Of a DNA stretch of 64,000 bases, positions 25,136-33,397 are shown piece by piece. The translations under genes were made by a program, and so were the position numbers. Position 1 is the stretch's first letter; each line of letters starts with the position of its first letter. This DNA is from DATFVJ01 sp963851085. GTDB lineage: Bacteria > Actinomycetota > Actinomycetes > Streptosporangiales > Streptosporangiaceae. Location of the stretch: positions 1-64,000 of the forward strand of contig CAWKNX010000003.1 in the NCBI GenBank assembly GCA_963851085.1, in the 5' to 3' direction. The notes under the pieces were generated by a model, which saw only the letters and a program-made list of their open reading frames with translations, made no database searches and was not told where the DNA came from.

Positions 25136-25595
25136 CAGAAACGGTGATCGCGACGGTTGACGGTAAGCCGCGTCATGGTGATAGAGGCGTCCGGCTCAAC
25201 TTGACCGCGCCAGGGTCGGGCTTGATGCCGCACTGCTGCCCTAGCGCGCCTGGCAGGAGGTGATCACCTCATCTTCCGCCGGGCCAAGCGCGCTGCCCCA
25301 GGTGACATATGTGCCTGCCGCAGGGGTCCGCGGCGCCACATCCAGTTACGTGCCAAACGCGCATCCTGTGCCTGATCAGGACGGGCCGCCTGACGGCGTG
25401 CGACCCCAACGCCCCGCACTACTTCCGCCAAGAGGTCCTCGTGTTCACACACACACCTACGCGTGCACCCGCACCGGCACGCACGTCTACACCCAAAGTC
25501 ACACGCACCACGACAGTTCCCACGCGCGCCCCGGCGCCTCTGCGCGACGGTTCACCCGCCACCGCCGCAGGCGTGTCGGCGCCCGGCGGCGATCC

Positions 25596-26477
25596 GTGAC
25601 AGGCGCGACACCGGGCTGCGACACCGGTCGCGGCACAAATTCCCCAGACGCGCCCGGGCCGGCCATCCGGTTACTGCGGGGAAGTGGGTGGAAACGCTTC
25701 CTCAGCCCACTGGCCGTTCTCGTGCTGTGGCAGCTGGTGAGCACTTTCGGCGTCGTGTCGGCGCAGAAACTTCCGCCGCCGACACAGATCCGGAGCACGG
25801 CGCTCAGCCTCGTCACGACGAGGTCCGCCGCCTACGGAACCCTGCAGGGCGCGATGGTCGTCTCGCTCGAACGGATGGCGATCGGCTTCGCGCTCGGCGG
25901 TACCGTCGCGATAGTCCTCGCGATCGTCGCCGGGCTCAGCACGCTCGGTGAGAACTCGGTCGACCCGCTCATGCAAATGCTCCGCACCCTGCCGCTATTC
26001 GGGCTGATACCGGTCTTCATCGTCTGGTTCGGGATCGGCCAGTTGCCCAAGGTGCTGCTGATAGCGCTCGGTGCCGCCGTACCGCTCTATCTCAACACCT
26101 TTTCCGGAATCCGCGGTGTGGACGCGAAGCTCGCCGAACTCGGCAAGGTTCTTCAACTCCGCAAGAGCGAGCTGATCAGGCACATCGTGCTGCCTGGCGC
26201 TCTGCCGCAGGCCCTCGTCGGCCTACGGCAGAGCCTTGGGGTGGCCTGGCTCGCGCTCGTGGTCGCCGAGCAGGTCAACGCGAACGCGGGACCGCGTTCG
26301 CGGGACGGCGAACGCGGGACTTGGTTTCATGATCAGCCGGGCGACACAGTTCCTGCAGAACAACGTGATCTTCGTGGCCCTGCTCGTCTACTCGTGCTCG
26401 GCCTGCTGACCGACGCGCTCGTCCGGCTCCTCGAGAGGAGGGCACTGGCATGGCGCCGCAGCTTCCTGGACCAGTAG
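25596..26477 (+). pseudogene. Damaged SsuC-type ABC permease
   Basis: Permease of the alkanesulfonate importer class. Residues to about 228 are normal, including FGIGQLPKVLLIALGAAVPLY and the docking loop VLQLRKSELIRHIVLPGALPQ. A 13-base sequence GCGAACGCGGGAC is then present twice (26280 and 26308), marking a 28-base insertion that shifts the frame. A one-base deletion near 26395 restores it, so LGLLTDALVRLLERR follows. About 33 residues between are nonsense; the other frame there still reads LGFMISRATQFLQNNVIF, the lost helix. The protein is therefore open but probably non-functional. The frame is also open upstream to 25260 through His/Thr-rich sequence from CA repeats; GTG 25596 is a guess for the start. 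Confidence 0.7.
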
Positions 26478-26831
26478 GGGCCGCCGCCGACCGGCCCGGG
26501 TACCAGCCCGCGAACCGGCAAGGGCCGGGCACCGTGGCGCAGGTTCGCGGCCTCACTCGCTCCTTCGACGGCCCGCGTGCTCGGCGGCCTTGACCTCGAT
26601 ATCGCCGCAGGCGAGTTCGTCGCCCTGATCGGGCGTAGCGGTTCGGGCAAATCGACACTGCTGCGCGCTCTCGCCGGACTCGACCCGGAGGTGGTGGGTG
26701 GGCTCGCCGTGTCCGGCAGGGTCGCGATGGCGTTCCAGGAGCCGCGCCTAGTGCCGTGGAAGCGGGTCTGGGCCAACATCTGCCTTGGCCTCAAGACGGT
26801 CAGTCCCAGGTCCGTCGCCCGGAAGGATTGA
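26450..26831 (+). pseudogene. Frameshifted and truncated SsuB-type ATPase
   Basis: ATG 26450 follows AGGAGG and overlaps the end of the permease. After 47 codons the frame hits TGA at 26591, because one extra C in the run at about 26570 breaks it. The +1 frame continues with LGGLDLDIAAGEFVALIG, Walker A GRSGSGKS and Q-loop AFQEPRLVPWKRVW. It then ends at 26831 without signature motif, Walker B or H-loop, so about two thirds of the nucleotide-binding domain is missing. No ATPase activity is possible. Gene order permease-ATPase-binding protein-monooxygenase matches an ssu operon. Confidence 0.85.
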
Positions 26832-26832
26832 C

Positions 26833-27123
26833 ATGCCAAGCAGAGTGCTTACCCACGCCGTCAGGAACCAGCACGGCCCGAGTGCCGACCGGACCCGGCG
26901 GCGCGGGTTGCGGCTCGTCGCAGCTGTGATGATCTCTGGGCTGGCCAGCACGGCATGTTCGTTCGCCGCCTCCCTCGGCATCGAGGAGTTCATCTTGTCC
27001 GGGTACCCGCAAGAGGCTTACTGGTTCGGTGAGGGGGTGCTGCCGGTGCTGCGCGCCCGCGGGCTCGTCGGCGGCCCTGCCGATGCTGCCGCCAGCCCGC
27101 AGCCGTTGCGGGTCAGCGCGTGA
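26833..27123 (+). pseudogene. Deletion scar: binding-protein signal peptide joined to the end of an SsuD monooxygenase
   Basis: The first 45 residues form an export signal with a lipobox-like LASTAC, as expected for the SsuA binding protein. The frame then changes abruptly to LGIEEFILSGYP and EAYWFGEGVLPVLRARGL, which is the C-terminal end of SsuD, the FMNH2-dependent alkanesulfonate monooxygenase. Nearly all of ssuA and most of ssuD are absent, so one deletion of at least 2 kb probably fused the two. The conserved SGYPHLEEAY stretch is also shortened here. The product has no expected function. Confidence 0.75.
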
Positions 27124-27197
27124 GCGCACAGGCACTTGACTGCGACCCGGAGAATCAGGCGCGCGTCCCGCACCAGCACGCGATAGGAGGTACGCCC

Positions 27198-27716
27198 GTG
27201 CGCCTAGCCGTGATCGTGGGCAACCCGAAGCCAGCGTCCAGGACATACGCGGTGGCGGCCGCCGCAGCCCGTGCGATCGCGCGGGCTGCGGGTCTGCAGG
27301 GCGAACCGGAGATGATCGACCTATCCGGACTGGCCCCGCGACTGCTTGCGACCGCGCCATCCGCGGCCGTGGAGGACGCACTCGACCAGGTGGGCAGGGC
27401 CGACCTGCTGCTCGTGGCCAGCCCCACCTTCAAGGGCACCTACACGGGCCTGCTCAAGGTGTTTATCGACCGGCTGCCGCACCGGGGTCTCGAGTCCGTG
27501 ATCGCCCTGCCTCTGCTCGTCATGAAATCCCCGCGGCACGCGCTCGCCGTCGAGGTCCACCTGCGCCCGCTCCTTGTCGAGCTTGGCGCGACGGTGCCGA
27601 CACCGGGGCTCGCGGTGCTCGAATCCGACCTGGGGCGGCTCGGGGACATCCTGGAGCCGTGGGCGGCGAGCGTGGCGGGCGTTCTCGCATCCCGGCTGGC
27701 CGGCGCCACCCAATGA
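27198..27716 (+). CDS. NAD(P)H-dependent FMN reductase, SsuE/MsuE type
   Basis: Flavodoxin-fold reductase of 172 residues that would supply FMNH2 to a two-component monooxygenase such as SsuD. The FMN phosphate loop region reads VGNPKPASRTYAV at the N-terminus, and the dimer/flavin motif SPTFKGTYTGLLKVFIDRLP is complete. GTG 27198 follows AGGAGG at good spacing. It is the only intact enzyme gene in the decayed ssu cluster; its partner oxygenase is reduced to a C-terminal scrap just upstream. It may now serve other flavin enzymes or be on the way to loss. Confidence 0.87.
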   Translation: MRLAVIVGNPKPASRTYAVAAAAARAIARAAGLQGEPEMIDLSGLAPRLLATAPSAAVEDALDQVGRADLLLVASPTFKGTYTGLLKVFIDRLPHRGLESVIALPLLVMKSPRHALAVEVHLRPLLVELGATVPTPGLAVLESDLGRLGDILEPWAASVAGVLASRLAGATQ

Positions 27717-27739
27717 GCTGCCGCGGCGGTGGCGGCTCC

Positions 27740-28136
27740 CGCCAGGCGGACGTTCAGGGCTTCTCCTGAACGGCTGCCGCGGTCCGCGCCGATCGCACGG
27801 CTAGCGGGGCTCCGGGGTGGCCCCTGGGCCGGCGCAGTCCTAACGTGCGGCGGTCCGCGCCGATCGGGGGCTGGCCCGGGATCTGGTACCACGTCCGTAG
27901 CGCGGGGAACGCCAGCGCCTCCTCGATCCCGGCCCGGCCCGGGTGCACGCCTGCGGCCAAATGGGCATCCCCGCCGCCGCTTGACAAGGTGCGCCCGCTG
28001 GCTGTCTAACGCCTGCCGCGGTCCCTCGCCGCTCGCGTCACTGCGGGCTTTCGCGGGGTTGTCCCAGGGTTGCCAGGATCGACGGACGTTCCTGTGGGGT
28101 GCGCCGGGTTCAACCCGGCGCACCCCGCGCAGCCGT
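27740..28136. repeat. Repeat-filled gap between convergent genes, with a 15-bp perfect hairpin
   Basis: Contains AACGGCTGCCGCGG at 27769-27782 and CCGCGCAGCCGTTCAGG at 28125-28141, both of the GCAGCCGTT family. Two copies of GCGGTCCGCGCCGATCG lie at about 27779 and 27851. A perfect hairpin with 15-base arms (GGGGTGCGCCGGGTT at 28096-28110, complement at 28112-28126) sits just before the MFS fragment. No gene is supported. Confidence 0.65.
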
Positions 28137-28900
28137 TCAGGAAAAGTCTCTTGATCTTCCGTCTTCAGCTCCGGCGATGACGGGCAGCATGCCCGCTACG
28201 ATGAGCCGCTTCGGCCCGAAACGCGGGATGAGCCTGGGCACCGCGCGTGACATGGCGAACAATGCGATCGTCATCGGCAGGAACGCGATTCCGGCACGCA
28301 GCGGGCTGAAGCCGAGGACGTCCTGCAGGAACTGTGTGACGAAGAAGAACATGCCGAACATTCCAGCGACGAGGAGCAGCCTGGCCACGAAAGACCCGGT
28401 GCGGTCGGCATCGCTGAACAGGCCGAGCGGGGTGATCGGCTGCCGCGCGCGCGTCTCGATCAGCAGGAAGAGCCCGAGCAGCACCGCGGCTGCGGCGAAT
28501 GCGCCCACCGTCAGCCGGTCGCTCCAGCCATCGGATGCGGCGCGGATGAACGCGTAGACCAGGGACGCCATGCCCGCGGTCGACGTGAGCGCCCCGGCCG
28601 CGTCGAAGTGCCCAGGCTGGCGCGGTGACTCGGTGATGAACAGCGGCGTGGCCAGTGTGGCGATGATCCCGATCGGCACGTTGATGAACAGCACCCAGCG
28701 CCAGGACGCCCGCTCGGTGATCACGCTGCCGAGCACCAGGCCGAGCGAGGCGCCGCCGGTGACGACCCCGGCGTAGACACCAAGCGCGCGGGTCCGCTCG
28801 CGGCCCTCCGGGAATGCGCCCACGATCAGGGCGAGCACTGCGGGTGAGGCGAGCGCGCCCCCGACGCCCTGGGCGGCGCGGGCGACGGCGAGCGGCTCGA
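28137..28900 (-). pseudogene. Internal fragment of an EmrB/QacA-type MFS transporter
   Basis: Corresponds to roughly the middle 250 residues of a 14-helix drug exporter. It starts inside helix 4 (LAVARAAQGVGGALASPAVLALI), contains motif C-like GVVTGGASLGLVLGSVITE and WRWVLFINVPIG, and stops after about helix 9 at FGPKRLIVAGML. The first 100 or so and the last 200 residues are missing. The 3' break coincides with a GCAGCCGTT repeat. It is divergent from the TetR gene at 29059, as an intact exporter-regulator pair would be, so the regulator has probably lost its target. Confidence 0.83.
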
Positions 28901-29004
28901 TGCCACGGCGTTGGCCAGGTCATCGGAATGCTGGGCGTCGCACCTCGGCGGTGTTATGCGCCCCGTAATTGCCGGCGTGACCCGGGGCATTAACCGGAGG
29001 TACT

Positions 29005-29023
29005 CTCCGTTTACTATACGGAG
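29005..29023. promoter_or_regulatory. Probable TetR operator
   Basis: CTCCGT-ttactat-ACGGAG is an inverted repeat with six-base arms and a seven-base spacer between the MFS fragment and the TetR gene. CTCCGTATAGTAAA-like sequences are frequent TetR-family operators in actinomycetes. Autoregulation of the TetR gene is the simplest reading. Confidence 0.6.
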
Positions 29024-29058
29024 GGCCACTCCGGTTGGCAACCTATTATGAGTACCAG

Positions 29059-29820
29059 ATGACCACGACAGGCATGCCCGCATCGCCGCCGCCGGGCCCG
29101 ATGCGCGCAGACGCACGGCGCAACCGCGAGCGGCTGCTCATCGCCGCCAGGTCCGCGTTCGCCGAGCACGGCGCCGACGCGCCACTCGATGACATCGCGC
29201 GGCGGGCGGGCGTGGGTATCGGGACGCTCTACCGGCACTTCCCCACTCGCCTTGAGCTCCAGGAGGCGGTCTTCCGCGACCAGGTGCAGGCGGTGTGCGC
29301 GGGTGCGACTGATCTGCTCAATTCGCACGAACCGGGTGAGGCGCTCGCCCTGTGGCTGCGCAGCCTCACCGGATACATCGCCACCAAGCGCGGACTGTCG
29401 TCGGCGCTGATGACCGCATTGGGCCGGGACTCTGAGCTGGTCTCCTCGTGCAGCGCCCAGATGAAGGCCGCGGGGAAGGACCTGCTCGTCAGGGCGCAGG
29501 AGGCCGGGGCCGTGCGCCAGGAAGCGGACATCGCGGACCTGCTCAGGCTCGTCCATGCGGTGGTGCTCGCGACCGAGCAGGCGCCTAGCGACGATGGTCA
29601 GCGGGATCGGCTCTTGTCGTTCGTTCTTGACGGCTTGCGCGTACCAGGGCCGGACGCCTCAGGATCAGGACCCGCGGGCCCATCCGATGTCGGCTCAGCG
29701 GCGGCGGCCGGTCCGGCAGATTTCGGTTCAGCCGCGGGCGGTTCAGCCGGAGCCGGTTCAGCCGCGGGCGGCTCAGCGGATGGCGGCCCGGCAGATGCCG
29801 GCCCAGCGGCGGCCGGTTGA
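29059..29820 (+). CDS. TetR-family regulator with a repetitive Gly/Ala/Ser tail
   Basis: Residues about 15-65 are a TetR helix-turn-helix: NRERLLIAARSAFAEHG, then IARRAGVGIGTLYRHFPTR. The ligand-binding half runs to about residue 198 (DGLRVPGPD). The remaining 55 residues are low-complexity (GSAAGGSAGAGSAAGG and similar) encoded by a DNA repeat array and are not part of the family fold. ATG 29059 is chosen; TTG 29035 in frame is an alternative. It faces away from a dead MFS exporter with an operator palindrome between them. It converges on the acyltransferase gene, whose own tail is encoded by the same repeat array on the other strand. Confidence 0.88.
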   Translation: MTTTGMPASPPPGPMRADARRNRERLLIAARSAFAEHGADAPLDDIARRAGVGIGTLYRHFPTRLELQEAVFRDQVQAVCAGATDLLNSHEPGEALALWLRSLTGYIATKRGLSSALMTALGRDSELVSSCSAQMKAAGKDLLVRAQEAGAVRQEADIADLLRLVHAVVLATEQAPSDDGQRDRLLSFVLDGLRVPGPDASGSGPAGPSDVGSAAAAGPADFGSAAGGSAGAGSAAGGSADGGPADAGPAAAG

Positions 29821-29950
29821 TCGGATTCCGGCTCAGCCGCGGCCGCCTCGGCGGATGCCGGCTCAGCAGCGGATGCTGACTCCAGCGGATGTCGGCTAGT
29901 CGGATGTCGGCTAGTCGGATGCCGGCTCAGCGGACATCGGCGTGGCGGGC
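29690..29950. repeat. Degenerate repeat array spanning two convergent gene ends
   Basis: Units built on CGGATGTCGGCTCAGC or CGGATGCCGGCTCAGC, with GCGGCGGCCGG variants, recur more than ten times. The array encodes the Gly/Ala/Ser tail of TetR on the plus strand and the SAEP-type tail of the acyltransferase on the minus strand, and fills the gap between them. Confidence 0.8.
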
Positions 29951-30831
29951 GCGGGCTCTGCGGATGCTGGCTGGGGGGCCGCAGCGGCGAGCGGTGGCTC
30001 GTATGCTGCTGGGTCCGCGCAGTAATCGGTGATCACACGGGCGAGTCGCGCGGCGTGGAAACCGTCGGCGTACCTGTGGTCGAACGTCGCCGTAAGCGTG
30101 AGCACGGGCCGCACGGCGACCTCGCCGTTGATGGCGACCGGCTGCGGCCGGACGGCACCGACGAGCACGAGCACAGGGACACGGTAATAACGTGCGAGCG
30201 GCGAGTACGCCCGGTTGATCCCCCACATTCCGATGGAAGTGATCATCGCGCCACCGAATGCCTGGCGGGGCATTCCGAAGCGGCTCAGGTCCAGATCGAG
30301 GTCCGACGTGAGCCATGCGGCGGCGCGCAACGTATAGCGCAGCAGGCTCGGTGGCAGCACGGCGAGCATTGTCTTCGTGCGGCCAAACTCCGGATCGCGG
30401 CCCTCCTCGATCGCCTGGAGGCGGTGGCTGAGCTCGCGGCCGATTTCCGCCACGGACTTGCCGTCCGCCTGGCTGACCTTGATGCCGGTAAGTTCCTTTC
30501 CGCCCTCCGCGGTCACGATGAAGAAAACGTCCACGCTCTCGCGCTGGTACTCACGCCCACGCGCGAGGCGCACCCGAAGTTCCGGCACCTCCGCGAGCCC
30601 ACGCGCCACCGCCTTGCCGACCAGATGGGTGACGGTTACGTGCACGCCGGTCTCGCTGCGCACATCGTCGATGTAGGCGAGTAGCGCGGTGGCGTCGAGA
30701 TCAAGGTCGCCGTAGAACTGCGGATCGTTCGGCGGTCCCCATGCCGAGCCCGCGAGCTTCCGCCAGCCATGCAGTCGCCTGGGTGTCCCGGCCGCTCTGC
30801 CGGTCCCGCCGGTGACCGCTGGCTGGGCCAT
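29911..30831 (-). CDS. 2-oxoacid dehydrogenase E2-like acyltransferase domain protein
   Basis: Single catalytic domain of the dihydrolipoamide acyltransferase (chloramphenicol acetyltransferase) fold, 306 residues. The active-site motif DHRYADGFHAARL matches the His-x3-Asp-Gly signature near the C-terminus. Other family parts are VTVTHLVGKAVARGLAEVPEL and MITSIGMWGINRAY. There is no lipoyl or E1-binding domain, and no E1 or E3 gene nearby, so it is not part of an ordinary dehydrogenase complex. Standalone proteins of this type occur in actinomycetes with unknown acyl donors. The last 25 residues are repeat-encoded (SAEPAPATPMSAEP). Its start shares one base with the stop of the DUF7455 gene (TGATG), so the two are translationally coupled. 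Confidence 0.85.
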   Translation of the reverse strand: MAQPAVTGGTGRAAGTPRRLHGWRKLAGSAWGPPNDPQFYGDLDLDATALLAYIDDVRSETGVHVTVTHLVGKAVARGLAEVPELRVRLARGREYQRESVDVFFIVTAEGGKELTGIKVSQADGKSVAEIGRELSHRLQAIEEGRDPEFGRTKTMLAVLPPSLLRYTLRAAAWLTSDLDLDLSRFGMPRQAFGGAMITSIGMWGINRAYSPLARYYRVPVLVLVGAVRPQPVAINGEVAVRPVLTLTATFDHRYADGFHAARLARVITDYCADPAAYEPPLAAAAPQPASAEPAPATPMSAEPASD

Positions 30832-31166
30832 CAGCGTGCGCTCACCGGGTCGGGGGATTCTCGCTCGGCCTCGATCGGGAGCTTTCTCGAGTCGTAGACG
30901 ATCGCGCCCTTAGACGACAGTGCGTCCTCGGAGACGCGGTAGTGATGGCCGCAGAGCAGCAGGTCAACCGCGTGGCTTCGGCGAGCGGTCGGCGGGAGCA
31001 CGACCAGCACCACCGGTTTGGCCAGGCAGCAGCAAGCCCGGTCAGCAGATGCAAGCGTGGCCGTCGGGTTGGCCGGTCCGCCGGCAGGCGAGGGAGCCGT
31101 GGTCCGCCCGGCGCCAGCCGGGTGGCCGCGCTCCGCGGCGCTCGGGTGCAGGAATCTCGGATGCAT
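30831..31166 (-). CDS. DUF7455-type small protein
   Basis: The C-terminal 75 residues match the short actinobacterial DUF7455 proteins: TATLASADRACCC, then VLVVLPP and DLLLCGHHYRVSEDAL. The usual pattern has paired cysteines and C-x-H-H that probably bind zinc; here the first pair reads CCC and the second CGHH. The product would be a small cytoplasmic zinc-ribbon-like protein. ATG 31166 gives 111 residues with an unusual Pro-rich lead; a start nearer to TATLAS would be more normal, but no better codon with a ribosome site is visible. The gene overlaps the acyltransferase start, so the two are co-expressed. Confidence 0.7.
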   Translation of the reverse strand: MHPRFLHPSAAERGHPAGAGRTTAPSPAGGPANPTATLASADRACCCLAKPVVLVVLPPTARRSHAVDLLLCGHHYRVSEDALSSKGAIVYDSRKLPIEAERESPDPVSAR

Positions 31167-31359
31167 GTCCCGACGATCGCATCGGCGAGACAGCGGCCGG
31201 AAGGAGCGTAGTTCCCTGAAAATCAGGCCCAAAGGCCCGAATCCCGGCCGCTACCTGCGGGGGTTCGTCGCAGCACGGCACCTGTGACGCCCTGGCCCAG
31301 GACGCAGATTGGGTCCGGGTCGTCGCGGGCGGGGACCCGGACGGCGATGAAGCCGATGC

Positions 31360-31411
31360 CCGTGGATGTGACCTAGCTGTTGCTATGACAACAGCAACGC
31401 CACATCCACGG
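31360..31411. terminator. Large hairpin after the SPFH gene
   Basis: CCGTGGATGTG (31360-31370) pairs with CACATCCACGG (31401-31411), and inside it GCTGTTG (31376-31382) pairs with CAACAGC (31389-31395). It starts seven bases after the SPFH stop on the minus strand. No T-run follows, so termination is likely but not certain. Confidence 0.6.
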
Positions 31412-31417
31412 AGCCGG

Positions 31418-32719
31418 CTAGACGCCGCTCGCGCCCGGCACCGCCGGGCCGCCGGTCACCTGGCCGTCCGTCGCGACCGCGGCCTGGTCGTCCGCGGCGA
31501 TGGCGGCGCCCATCGCCTGGTCGTCCGCGGCGATGGCGGCGCTTGTGGCCTGGTCGTCCGCGGCGATGGTAGCGGCGGTGGCCTGGTCGTCCGCCGCGAT
31601 CCGGGCCGCTGCGGCGCTGTCGTCGGCGGCGATGCGTGCCGCCAGGCCGTTGTCGGCCGCGGCGAAGGCGCCGGCCGCATCGCCCGCAACAGATCCGGCG
31701 GAGGCTCCGGCCGTAGTGGCGGCGGTGGTGGCCTGGCTGTCTTCGGCTCCGGCCGGCCCGCCGATGGCCTTGCCACTTGCCGCAGCGGCAAGTTCCCCCG
31801 CCGGCTCTCCGGCCGCAGGTCGCCCGACCACAGGCTCGGCGTCGCCCTTCACTCCACCGAACGCGGAGGTGACTGCCTTGAGCGCGGTCGTCACTTCGCT
31901 GGGGATCACCCAGAACGTGTTCCCAGGGCCCTGGGCGAGCTGCGGCAGCATCTGCAGATACTGGTACGCGAGCAGCTTCGGATCTGGGTCGTTGTGGTGG
32001 ATCGACTGGAAGACCGTGCTGATGGCCTGCGCCTGACCCTCGGCCCGGAGAACCGCACTCTGCTTTTCGCCCTCCGCCCGCAGGATCGCACCCTGCTTGT
32101 CGCCTTCCGCCGTGAGAATCTGTGATTGCCGCGCGCCTTCCGCGGTGAGGATCGCCGCCCGCTTCTCCCGCTCCGCCCGCATCTGCTTCTCCATCGCGTC
32201 TACCACGCTCTTCGGCGGGTCGATGGCCTTGATCTCGACGCGGGTGACGCGGATTCCCCATTTCCCCGATGCCTCGTCGAGCACGCCGCGGAGCATGTTG
32301 TTGATCCCCTCGCGCGAGGTGAGTGTCTGCTCCAGATCCATCGACCCGATCACGCTGCGCAGCATCGTCGCGGTGAGCTGCTCGATGGCCTGGATGTAGT
32401 TCACGATCTCGTAGTCGGCCGCGCGTGGATCGGTGATCTGGAAGAACAGGACCGTGTCGATGAGCACGACCAGGTTGTCCTCGGTGATGACCGGCTGCCC
32501 CTTGAACGAGACCACCTGTTCGCGCAGGTCTATCAGCGGCTTTACCCGATCGATGAGCGGGATGATGACGTTCATCCCGGGCTCCAGGGTCTTGCGGTAA
32601 CGGCCGAGGCGCTCGACGTTTCTGGCCCGCGCCTGTGGCACGATCCGGACGGTCTTGATCATCACGATGATCACCAGTGCGGCGATCACGATGCCGACGA
32701 TCAGCTCGGCGATTCCCAT
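31418..32719 (-). CDS. SPFH/Band 7 (stomatin/QmcA-like) membrane protein with repetitive tail
   Basis: One N-terminal membrane helix (LIVGIVIAALVIIVMI) is followed by the Band 7 domain, including RLGRYRKTLEPGMNVIIPLID and FFQITDPRAADYEI, and a coiled-coil rich in AEGxKQ units (ILTAEGDKQGAILRAEGEKQ). Such proteins form ring scaffolds in membrane microdomains. The last 100 residues are unusual: they contain imperfect ten-residue repeats of the AAIAADDQAT type encoded by a 30-bp DNA repeat (about 31450-31640). ATG 32719 follows GGGAG. NfeD, its normal partner, is encoded two bases upstream, so the pair is an operon. Confidence 0.92.
   Translation of the reverse strand: MGIAELIVGIVIAALVIIVMIKTVRIVPQARARNVERLGRYRKTLEPGMNVIIPLIDRVKPLIDLREQVVSFKGQPVITEDNLVVLIDTVLFFQITDPRAADYEIVNYIQAIEQLTATMLRSVIGSMDLEQTLTSREGINNMLRGVLDEASGKWGIRVTRVEIKAIDPPKSVVDAMEKQMRAEREKRAAILTAEGARQSQILTAEGDKQGAILRAEGEKQSAVLRAEGQAQAISTVFQSIHHNDPDPKLLAYQYLQMLPQLAQGPGNTFWVIPSEVTTALKAVTSAFGGVKGDAEPVVGRPAAGEPAGELAAAASGKAIGGPAGAEDSQATTAATTAGASAGSVAGDAAGAFAAADNGLAARIAADDSAAAARIAADDQATAATIAADDQATSAAIAADDQAMGAAIAADDQAAVATDGQVTGGPAVPGASGV
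31450..31640. repeat. Minisatellite in the SPFH gene, 30-bp unit
   Basis: Units containing GGCCTGGTCGTCCGCGGCGA recur every 30 bases about five to six times and encode the AAIAADDQAT decapeptides of the C-terminal tail on the minus strand. Confidence 0.85.
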
Positions 32720-32721
32720 GG

Positions 32722-33147
32722 CTACTCCCGGGGATATACGAGCGCCGTGGCGCCCTGGATCTGCAAGACGTCCACCATCGAGCCGACCGGGATCACGAGT
32801 GTGTCGTCGTACGCACGTGAGGACCACAGCTCGCCGTCGATCCGGACCCGGCCCGTGTGACCCGTCACTTCCTCGACCACGATGGCCTTACGTCCGACCA
32901 GCGCGGCGGTGCCAGTGCGAAGCTCCGGCGGCTGCTTGATGTGCCGCATTGCGAATGGCCTGACAAGACCGAGGCCGGCGCCGGCCGTGAGAACGAACGC
33001 GAGGAGCTGCAATGGCAGCCCGCCGTCGGCAGCGGCGACGGCCGCGGCGGCGACTGCGGCAACGGCGATCAGGGCAAAGGCCAGCGTCAGGGTAAGCAGC
33101 TCGGCGATTCCAAGCACGCCTGCCAAGATCAGCCAGATGAGCCACAT
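32722..33147 (-). CDS. NfeD-like membrane protein
   Basis: Short NfeD protein of 142 residues: two or three N-terminal helices (WLIWLILAGVLGIAELLTLT and following), then an OB-fold domain with GRKAIVVEEVTGHTGRVRIDGELW. NfeD proteins pair with SPFH proteins and assist their assembly or turnover. ATG 33147 has CCGGAG seven bases upstream and starts exactly at the normal N-terminus. The frame is open for 54 more codons upstream to 33309 but that part is unlike the family. It is two bases upstream of the SPFH gene. Confidence 0.9.
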   Translation of the reverse strand: MWLIWLILAGVLGIAELLTLTLAFALIAVAAVAAAAVAAADGGLPLQLLAFVLTAGAGLGLVRPFAMRHIKQPPELRTGTAALVGRKAIVVEEVTGHTGRVRIDGELWSSRAYDDTLVIPVGSMVDVLQIQGATALVYPRE

Positions 33148-33397
33148 GTTCACGGCTCCGGGGTTTTCCAGCGCCAGCGCGGCAAGATCTTCTGTCACGG
33201 GAGTGCGGCCCGCTTTTCCAGGGCCGGACGCGCTCTCTGATTCGACAGTATCTCCAGCGGGGTTCTTTCGCATGTCGTCGTTACCCGGTTTCACATCTGC
33301 CCGGGCCATGACAGCCTGGACGCCGGCCGCTCAAGAGACCTGCCCGCGGTCCACGGCTATGATCTCCGTTCTGAGCACATTCGCCGCTGGAGGTGAG

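Noticed and set aside
24514..25233. Several short open frames on both strands in the 24.5-25.2 kb gap
   Set aside because: Apart from the leader-peptide pattern, they consist of Arg/Pro/Gly-rich translations of palindromes and short repeats, with no ribosome sites.
25260..25595. His/Thr-rich N-terminal extension of the damaged permease as a metal-binding domain
   Set aside because: It arises from a CA-rich stretch (ACACACACACC) and has no ribosome site; the permease fold starts about 130 residues later. It is more likely untranslated sequence.
28096..28126. GGGTTCAACCC hairpin resembling a tRNA T-arm
   Set aside because: The stem has 15 perfect pairs with a one-base centre, and there is no anticodon arm, acceptor stem or CCA partner. 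It is an inverted repeat, not a tRNA.
31233..31360. Possible small gene between the DUF7455 and SPFH genes
   Set aside because: Frames are short, lack start signals and contain only GC-rich low-complexity residues.
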